The position numbers and the translations under genes are program-made. DNA of 64,000 bases from Superficieibacter sp. HKU1 (lineage in GTDB: Bacteria > Pseudomonadota > Gammaproteobacteria > Enterobacterales > Enterobacteriaceae), in contig NZ_CP119754.1 of the NCBI RefSeq assembly GCF_029319185.1, positions 2,294,001 to 2,358,000 of the forward strand, given 5' to 3'. The notes beneath the pieces are model-generated. The model did not search any database. It saw nothing but the letters and a program-made list of their open reading frames with translations, and was not told where the DNA came from. Position 1 is the first letter of the stretch. Every line of letters starts with the position of its first letter. Shown one piece after another: positions 58,132 through 64,000 of this stretch.

Positions 58132-59730
58132 TCAGGCTGGAAGCCGAAAACGCGTGACCGCCAGCGTAAGCTGCTGCGAGTCATCCTGAAGTTGCTGTGA
58201 AGCCTGCGAGGCGTGAGTGACCAAATCGCCGGTCTGGCGTGCGACGAGGTTAAGCGCATGCAGCTGACGGGTCATCTGATGAATGCTTTCTCCCTGGCTC
58301 AGCGTGGCCTGCGAGATATCGCTCAGCAGACTACTGAGTTTGCCGACCAGTCCCGTGACCTGCTGGAGATTATCCTCAAGCCGGGTCACCGCTTTGGATC
58401 CGTCGGTGATCCCCTGAAGGGAATGATTAATCAGTTGCTGGATGGTCTGGGTGGAATGACTGCTTTTACGCGCCAGCAGACCTACCTCTTTTGCCACCAC
58501 GGCAAAGCCGCGCCCCTGCTCACCGGCGTGTGCCGCCTCTATGGCCGCATTGAGCGCCAGAATATTGGTCTGGAAGGCAACGTTATCAATCATCGCCACA
58601 ATGCCACGCATCTCAGCGGATCGCTCGACGATTTCCCGCATCGACTGATTGACCGTTTCCATCATCCGGTCACCGCCCGCCGCCACCTGACGCGCTTCGT
58701 CCGCTCGCAGACTTGCCTGCTGTGCGTAGCCGGTATTGCCCTCTACATGTGATTCAAGCGTGGCAATATGGGTAGTAACGCCATCCAGTTCCCGCGTCTG
58801 CTTTACCGACTGCTGATAAAGCGCCTGATTCCCTTCCGCCAGACGATGAATATTGCCTACCATTGAGGCCGTGGCATCATTGACCTGGATCACCAGCTGC
58901 TGAAGACCTGTTTGCATTTCACCAATACTCTGGCTGAGCTGATTAATCTCCCGGTTGAATCGACGTACCGGCGGCAGCGGCGCGGAGAGATCGCCCGCCG
59001 CCAGACGATTGATATGCGCAATCAGCCGTCGCAGCGGCACAATCACCCAGCGCGACATGCCGGTCCAGACCGCCACCGCAATAATCAACAGCAGGGCTGG
59101 CGCGAGCAGAAAAAGCGTTTGCAGTGACGCCAGACTGGTCATCAACGCCTGACGCCCTTCTCCCGCACGCTGCTCACTGGCTTGCTGAAAGCGGGCGTAG
59201 TTCTCGTTAAAATCCGCCTGAAAGGCCTGCACCGGCACGGCAAAGAAAGCATCGATAGACTGGTTTTTCCCCAGCGCATCGGCCTGTTCTTTGATGGCAC
59301 TATAAAATAGCTGGTAACTATTGATGAGACCGTCATCACCGGGCGGATTGAGTGCCTGCCACGCCTGCCAGGCTTTTTGCGAATGTGCCAGCGCGTTTTG
59401 CGCCTCATCAAGCAAGCCGTTCCAGCTCCCTACCGAGCCGGTATCACGATCCTGCATAAACCAGACGCCAGCCCGGTTCAGTAAATCACTGGCCGTCAAC
59501 AGGGCTACCCGCGCCTCATCGACGTTGACCTGCTGGAGATGGGTTTGCTGATTGCGCTGTTCATTCTGCCGCGCGCTTTGCAGCGAATGCGACAATAACA
59601 GCGAGGATGAGATTTGCAGCGCCGAAAAAAGGCCGATGATACAAAGCATTCCCGCCAGCAAACCAAACTGGCGGGGGATAACACGCTGTGCATGGCGGCG
59701 AAGAATTTGAGTTAAGTTCATAATTTTCAT
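58132..59730 (-). CDS. Methyl-accepting chemotaxis protein
   Basis: This 532-residue chemoreceptor has an N-terminal membrane helix (GLLAGMLCIIGLFSALQI), a four-helix Tar-like periplasmic ligand domain (residues 45-195), a second helix (LFLLAPALLLIIAVAVWTG), a HAMP, and the cytoplasmic signalling hairpin with NVAFQTNILALNAAIEAAHA. It lacks the C-terminal NWETF receptor-modification pentapeptide. Ligand unknown. It is divergent from no partner and is not present at this locus in E. coli K-12. Confidence 0.87.
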   Translation of the reverse strand: MKIMNLTQILRRHAQRVIPRQFGLLAGMLCIIGLFSALQISSSLLLSHSLQSARQNEQRNQQTHLQQVNVDEARVALLTASDLLNRAGVWFMQDRDTGSVGSWNGLLDEAQNALAHSQKAWQAWQALNPPGDDGLINSYQLFYSAIKEQADALGKNQSIDAFFAVPVQAFQADFNENYARFQQASEQRAGEGRQALMTSLASLQTLFLLAPALLLIIAVAVWTGMSRWVIVPLRRLIAHINRLAAGDLSAPLPPVRRFNREINQLSQSIGEMQTGLQQLVIQVNDATASMVGNIHRLAEGNQALYQQSVKQTRELDGVTTHIATLESHVEGNTGYAQQASLRADEARQVAAGGDRMMETVNQSMREIVERSAEMRGIVAMIDNVAFQTNILALNAAIEAAHAGEQGRGFAVVAKEVGLLARKSSHSTQTIQQLINHSLQGITDGSKAVTRLEDNLQQVTGLVGKLSSLLSDISQATLSQGESIHQMTRQLHALNLVARQTGDLVTHASQASQQLQDDSQQLTLAVTRFRLPA

Positions 59731-59800
59731 CTATAACAACAGGTTACGCGCGATTGTAGGAGATGAAAATGACAATGCCATGACAGTAGTGTGACAGACG

Positions 59801-61186
59801 CTAGCGGCGATCTTTCCACACGGTCTGAACGTTACAGAATTCCCGCAGACCAAAGTGCGACAGTTCGCGGCCAAACCCGCTTTTCTTCACGCCGCCGAAA
59901 GCCACGCGCGCATCACTGGCGCTGAAGCCATTAATAAACACGCCGCCGCACTCCAGATTTTCAGCAAAATAGCGCGCTTTTTCTTCACTGGCCGTCATAA
60001 CGGTAGCAGAGAGGCCAAACTCACTATCGTTGGCCAGCGCCAGCGCGTGTCCTGCATCGCGAGCGATGGTGATGGCCGCCACCGGGCCGAACAGTTCTTC
60101 CCGAAAGGCAGTCATATCAGCGGTAACATTCCCCAGCACCGTCGCCGGATAATAATTACCCTCGCCCGCCATTTTTTCGCCGCCCAGTAATAAGGTTGCG
60201 CCCTGCTCCAGCGTATTTAATACCTGCTGATGTAGCTCATCGCGCAGATCAAAACGCGCCATCGGACCGAGATCGTTGTGCTCAAGGGTAGGATCGCCCA
60301 TTTTAAGCTGCGCCACGGCTGCCACAAAACGGTCAGTAAACGCCTGTGCAATATCTGCTTCAACAATAAAACGTTTGGCCGCCGCGCAAACCTGCCCGGT
60401 ATTCTGATAGCGCCCGGCCACGGCGGCACGAACTGCCAGATCCAGATCGGCATCATTAAGGACAATAAAAGGGTCCGAGCCGCCGAGTTCGAGCACGCAT
60501 TTTTTCAGCGCGGCCCCTGCCTGTGCGCCAATCGCTTTGCCCGCGCGCACACTGCCGGTCACGGTGACGGCGGCAATACGCGGATCGTTAATCGCCTGCG
60601 TCACGCCGTCATTGGTTGCATTAATCCAGCCAAACACGCCCGGCGCGATGCCCGCTTCATCAAAGGCCTGTTGAATAAGCGCGGCACAGCCTGACACGTT
60701 GGGCGCGTGTTTTAACAGATAGCTGTTGCCCGCCAGCAGGATCGGCACCGCGCCACGCAGCACCTGCCAGAGCGGAAAGTTCCACGGCATTACCGCCAGC
60801 ACCGGCCCCAGCGGACGGTATTCAATGACCGCCTGACCACCAGCAACCTGGGTTGATTCAGTGGCCAGCATCGCCGGGCCATGCTCAGCGTACCAGTCAC
60901 ACAAATCGGCGGATTTGTCCACCTCAGCGCGAGCCTGCACAATAGGCTTGCCCATTTCACGGCAGATCGACTGGGCCATCTCTTCGCGTCGTCCACGCAA
61001 AGCCGCACCCAGCTCGCGCAGTTTTTCCGCCCGATCGTGAACGGTATTGCCCCGCCACTGACGGTAGCCCTGCGATGCCTGTTCAATGGCATTCTCCACG
61101 TCTTCGGGCGTTGCCCACGGCAAAGAAGCCATGGTATGCCCGTTGGCCGGATTGACAGAAATAGCTTCATTTACAGGTGACGTCAT
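59801..61186 (-). CDS. sad: Succinate semialdehyde dehydrogenase Sad (YneI)
   Basis: This 461-residue NAD(P)+-dependent aldehyde dehydrogenase has the catalytic cysteine in NTGQVCAAAKRF, the general base in LELGGSDPF, and the cofactor motif VTGSVRAG. Sequence and length (462 in E. coli) match Sad, which converts succinate semialdehyde to succinate in putrescine/GABA catabolism. It is divergent from its LysR regulator ptrR. Confidence 0.92.
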   Translation of the reverse strand: MTSPVNEAISVNPANGHTMASLPWATPEDVENAIEQASQGYRQWRGNTVHDRAEKLRELGAALRGRREEMAQSICREMGKPIVQARAEVDKSADLCDWYAEHGPAMLATESTQVAGGQAVIEYRPLGPVLAVMPWNFPLWQVLRGAVPILLAGNSYLLKHAPNVSGCAALIQQAFDEAGIAPGVFGWINATNDGVTQAINDPRIAAVTVTGSVRAGKAIGAQAGAALKKCVLELGGSDPFIVLNDADLDLAVRAAVAGRYQNTGQVCAAAKRFIVEADIAQAFTDRFVAAVAQLKMGDPTLEHNDLGPMARFDLRDELHQQVLNTLEQGATLLLGGEKMAGEGNYYPATVLGNVTADMTAFREELFGPVAAITIARDAGHALALANDSEFGLSATVMTASEEKARYFAENLECGGVFINGFSASDARVAFGGVKKSGFGRELSHFGLREFCNVQTVWKDRR

Positions 61187-61252
61187 GGCGTTCTCTCTTA
61201 ACGAATATTTTAACAGGAGGCTATTCTGCTACACTCACACCTTCCTTAAAAA

Positions 61253-61277
61253 TGAATAATAATGACCATCTTATTCA
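61253..61277. promoter_or_regulatory. Candidate PtrR (LysR-type) operator
   Basis: TGAATAA-N11-TTATTCA is a perfect 7-bp inverted repeat in the 106-bp sad-ptrR gap. A dyad separated by 11 bp is the classic LysR-type recognition site. It lies 16 bp before ptrR, suiting autorepression and sad activation. Confidence 0.6.
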
Positions 61278-61292
61278 CAAAATGAGAAAAAC

Positions 61293-62168
61293 ATGGATTT
61301 AACCCAGCTTGAAATGTTCAATGCGGTGGCCCTGACGGGCAGCATTACCCAGGCGGCGCAGCAGGTGCATCGTGTGCCGTCAAACCTGACAACCCGCATT
61401 CGCCAGCTGGAGGCCGATCTTGGCGTCGAGCTGTTTATTCGCGAGAATCAGCGTTTGCGTCTGTCGCCCGCCGGGCACAGTTTTTTACGTTACAGCCAGC
61501 AAATTCTCGACCTGGTGGACGAGGCGCGCCGGGTGATCGCCGGTGATGAGCCGCAGGGGCTGTTCTCGCTGGGTTCACTGGAAAGCACCGCCGCCGTGCG
61601 CATTCCGGCGACGCTTGCGCAGTACACTCAACGTTACCCGAAAATCCAGTTTGATCTGGCGACCGGCCCCTCGGGAACCATGCTGGATGGCGTGCTGGCC
61701 GGCACGCTGAGCGCGGCGTTTGTCGACGGTCCGGTTGTCCACCCGACGCTTGAGGGGATGCCGGTTTATCAGGAGGAGATGATGATTGTCGCCCCGGACG
61801 GCCACGCCCCCATCGCGCGTGCCAGAGACGTTAACGGCGTCAATATTTACGCCTTCCGCGCTAACTGCTCGTACCGACGCCATTTTGAGAACTGGTTTCA
61901 CGCCGACCAGGCCACACCGGGCAGAATACATGAGATGGAGTCATATCATGGGATGCTGGCCTGCGTGATTGCCGGCGCGGGCCTGGCGTTGATCCCGCGT
62001 TCAATGCTGGAAGCCATGCCGGGTAGCCATCAGGTAGCCGCCTGGCCGCTGGCAGAAAACTGGCGCTGGCTGACCACCTGGCTGGTATGGCGTCGCGGCG
62101 GAATGACGCGTTCACTGGAAGCCTTCACAGAGATGGTAAAAGAGACGTTACCAGAAGCGCAGCCATAG
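61293..62168 (+). CDS. ptrR: LysR-family regulator PtrR (YneJ)
   Basis: This 291-residue LysR-type regulator has an N-terminal winged helix (LTQLEMFNAVALTGSITQAA, then QQVHRVPSNLTTRIRQLE) and a PBP2 effector domain. It matches E. coli YneJ/PtrR, which controls the divergent sad gene in putrescine utilisation. AAACATGG is at the start, with no strong ribosome-binding site. Confidence 0.9.
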   Translation: MDLTQLEMFNAVALTGSITQAAQQVHRVPSNLTTRIRQLEADLGVELFIRENQRLRLSPAGHSFLRYSQQILDLVDEARRVIAGDEPQGLFSLGSLESTAAVRIPATLAQYTQRYPKIQFDLATGPSGTMLDGVLAGTLSAAFVDGPVVHPTLEGMPVYQEEMMIVAPDGHAPIARARDVNGVNIYAFRANCSYRRHFENWFHADQATPGRIHEMESYHGMLACVIAGAGLALIPRSMLEAMPGSHQVAAWPLAENWRWLTTWLVWRRGGMTRSLEAFTEMVKETLPEAQP

Positions 62169-62255
62169 GATTATCATATAGATAACGCAGGTGGTTGCGT
62201 TAATGCCGGTTCCGGCAGTAGGTTACTTTTTTGTTTTCACGTTAAACGGATAACC

Positions 62256-63200
62256 ATGAACACTAAAGCACGTAAAGTGATGATTATCGGATCGGGTAAT
62301 GTTGGTGCGTCTGCCGCCTATGCCCTGTTGAATCAGTCAATTTGTGAAGAGTTGATTTTAGTCGATTTAAATAAGCCGCTGGTCGAAGGTCATGTGCAGG
62401 ATCTCAGCGATGCAGCCGCTTATATGCCCGGCATGGTAACCCTCTCCACGCGCGACGTCAGTGATTGTGCGGATGTCGATATCGCCGTCATTACCGTATC
62501 TGGCGGCGCACTGAAGCCAGGACAGACGCGTCTTGATGAGCTGACTAACACCGCAAAAATCGTGAAGAGTATCGTCCCGCAAATGATGGCGGGCGGCTTT
62601 AGCGGTATTTTCCTTATCGCCACCAACCCGTGCGATATCATTACCTGGCAGGTATGGAAACTGTCCGGCCTGCCGCGAAGCCAGGTCATCGGCACCGGCG
62701 TCTGGCTGGATACCACCCGCCTGCGCCGGACGCTGGCACAGGAGCTGGATATCGGCGCACAAAGTATTGATGCTTTTATCCTCGGTGAGCATGGCGACAC
62801 CCAGTTCCCGGTCTGGTCACACTCTTCTGTGTACGGTTCACCGATTAGCGATGTTTATCAGCGGCATACCGGCAAAACGCTCGACCGGGGGCTGCTGGCA
62901 GAGAAAGTCCGTAGACTGGGTTTCGAAATCTATGCCGGTAAAGGCTGCACAGAATACGGTATCGCCGGCACTATTGCTGAAATTTGTCGCAATATCTTTA
63001 CCGGAAGCCATCGCGCGCTGGCGATCTCCTGCATTCTGGACGGCGAGTATGGGGTAAGCGATGTCGCGATTGGCGTGCCGGCCGTGCTGGCGCAAAGCGG
63101 CGTACAGCAGGTTATTGAGTTACATCTTGCCGATGACGAGCTGGAAAAATTCCGCCACTCGGCCAGCGTAATCAAGGCGAACATCGCCCGCCTGCCTTAA
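62256..63200 (+). CDS. L-lactate/2-hydroxyacid dehydrogenase family enzyme
   Basis: This 314-residue NAD-dependent dehydrogenase of the LDH/MDH family has the Rossmann motif IIGSGNVGASAAY. The substrate-contact loop reads GALKPGQTRLDEL with Arg. The second conserved region is ATNPCDIITWQVWKLSGLP, and the catalytic His is in GEHGDTQFPVWS. It resembles L-lactate or L-2-hydroxyisocaproate dehydrogenases rather than malate enzymes. Not found at this locus in E. coli K-12. Substrate is inferred only to family level. Confidence 0.82.
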   Translation: MNTKARKVMIIGSGNVGASAAYALLNQSICEELILVDLNKPLVEGHVQDLSDAAAYMPGMVTLSTRDVSDCADVDIAVITVSGGALKPGQTRLDELTNTAKIVKSIVPQMMAGGFSGIFLIATNPCDIITWQVWKLSGLPRSQVIGTGVWLDTTRLRRTLAQELDIGAQSIDAFILGEHGDTQFPVWSHSSVYGSPISDVYQRHTGKTLDRGLLAEKVRRLGFEIYAGKGCTEYGIAGTIAEICRNIFTGSHRALAISCILDGEYGVSDVAIGVPAVLAQSGVQQVIELHLADDELEKFRHSASVIKANIARLP

Positions 63201-63245
63201 TCATCATGGCCCTGCCAGCCCCTGTGCCGGCTGGCAGGATGCGAC

Positions 63246-64000
63246 CTACCCGAGCATCAGCTTGCCCACAATATAGGTTTTCGCCTGCCCGCTCATCAAA
63301 ACCCGGTCGCCTTTTAGCTCGCAACGAATATCGCCGCCACGGGCTGATACCTGGCGGGCAAACATGCGGTTTTTGTTCAGCTTCTGCGCCCAGTAAGGGA
63401 TTAACATCGTGTGGGCCGAGCCGGTCACCGGATCTTCCCATACTGCCTCGCCAGGGGAGAAAAAGCGGCTGACGAAATCATACTCATTACCTCCCGGCGC
63501 GGTAATAGTGACTTTGTGCTCGCCCGGCACCATCGCGGCAATGTCAGGTTTAACCGCGTCAACCTGCTGGCGATCGGCCAGTTCGATCAACCATGCACGG
63601 CCTTTATGCGCCGCCTGGTATGACGTAATACCCAGCGCGCGCAGCAACGAGGCTGGCGGGGTTTGTGGTTCGGTGCGATCCGCCGGAAAATCCAGAGTCA
63701 GCCAGTCATCATTACGACTGACCGTCAGGGTGCCGGAAGCGGTATCGAACATAATCGCAGGTTGGGTATAGCCCCGGTGATTGAAGATCACATGCGCCGC
63801 AGCAAGCGTAGCATGGCCGCATAAATTGACTTCATTGCGGGTAGTAAACCAGCGCAGAGAAAATCGGTCATTCTGCGCAACAAAAAACGCCGTCTCAGAC
63901 TGATTATGCTGCTGCGCCATCCTGAGCATGACCTCATCCGGCAACCAGTCAGTCAACGGGCAGACGGCAGCGGCATTCCCGCCAAAAGTGCGATCGCTGA
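63246..64000 (-). CDS. PhzF-family isomerase, 5' end beyond window
   Basis: This gene of the phenazine-biosynthesis-like PhzF/YddE family runs off the right edge. In-frame sequence continues to base 64000 (SDRTFGGNAAAVCPLTDW). The catalytic glutamate is in SETAFFVAQND, and CGHATLAAAHVIF and EDPVTGSAHTMLIPYWA are the other family motifs. It is not the E. coli YddE orthologue by sequence. Reaction unknown. Confidence 0.83.
   Translation of the reverse strand, partial: SDRTFGGNAAAVCPLTDWLPDEVMLRMAQQHNQSETAFFVAQNDRFSLRWFTTRNEVNLCGHATLAAAHVIFNHRGYTQPAIMFDTASGTLTVSRNDDWLTLDFPADRTEPQTPPASLLRALGITSYQAAHKGRAWLIELADRQQVDAVKPDIAAMVPGEHKVTITAPGGNEYDFVSRFFSPGEAVWEDPVTGSAHTMLIPYWAQKLNKNRMFARQVSARGGDIRCELKGDRVLMSGQAKTYIVGKLMLG

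Noticed and set aside
1..64000. CRISPR arrays, rRNA or tRNA genes
   Set aside because: No regularly spaced direct repeats, tRNA cloverleaf-like segments or rRNA-like sequence were recognised on reading both strands.

Overview
The window is a typical enterobacterial chromosome segment. Gene content and order (pptA, nhoA, smvR/smvA, yddG, fdnGHI, sra, osmC, ycgZ-ymgA-ariR/bluF-bluR, digH, yneE, uxaB, yneG, glsB, sad, ptrR) match the replication-terminus region of Escherichia, Salmonella, Citrobacter and Enterobacter. SmvA/SmvR, a complete chromosomal ter cluster and a GTG-started glsB fit a Citrobacter/Salmonella/Enterobacter-type host; I cannot name the species from sequence alone.

Layout: (1) 0.2-9.8 kb: a GntR-subfamily LacI regulator, PptA, a three-gene ABC importer (ATPase, binding protein, fused double permease) behind a Pho-box-like sequence, arylamine N-acetyltransferase, NudI, the SmvR/SmvA cationic-biocide efflux pair and YddG. 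(2) 10-19.7 kb: selenocysteine-containing formate dehydrogenase N (fdnGHI), a HigBA toxin-antitoxin pair, the 46-codon ribosome-associated gene sra, osmC, a three-gene envelope operon led by a DUF1264 lipoprotein, and a zinc alcohol/formaldehyde dehydrogenase. (3) 19.7-37.7 kb: a full tellurium-resistance (ter) locus. The minus-strand arm encodes an ATP-grasp enzyme, a phosphoribosyltransferase, a HAD phosphatase, a StiP-type protein, an HpcH/citrate-lyase-like enzyme, TerW, TerY1, TerX, TerY2, TerY3, a PP2C phosphatase and a protein kinase. The plus-strand arm is terZABCDEF. (4) 37.7-43.1 kb: a HAD-IB phosphatase, the blue-light biofilm module ycgZ-ymgA-ariR with divergent bluF-bluR, and a small membrane protein with an ECF sigma factor. 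(5) 43.1-64 kb: DigH, an MFS transporter, small stress-type genes, PdxI-like reductase, an orphan phage-antirepressor-like gene, Nudix, YneE, UxaB, two GGDEF proteins, YneG, GlsB, a chemoreceptor, Sad/PtrR, an L-lactate-dehydrogenase-like enzyme and a PhzF protein cut by the window end.

The strongest non-gene signals are chromosomal architecture. A near-perfect dif site lies at 46757-46784. Tus-binding Ter sequences lie at 15493-15508 (minus) and 52349-52364 (plus), both with the non-permissive face toward dif. KOPS octamers that I noticed switch strand across dif, and an exact matS site lies at 4562-4574. The window therefore appears to hold a compact (about 37 kb) fork trap with the ter stress operon inside it.

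How the genes work together: the ter locus joins a predicted small-molecule biosynthetic arm, a phospho-signalling triad (kinase, PP2C, vWA proteins) and membrane-associated TerC/TerD-family proteins. Two copies of a palindrome flank its divergent promoters and are candidate TerW sites. Around it lie stress and lifestyle genes for anaerobic respiration (fdn), stationary phase (sra, osmC), biofilm/blue light (bluR regulon) and c-di-GMP (two GGDEF proteins).
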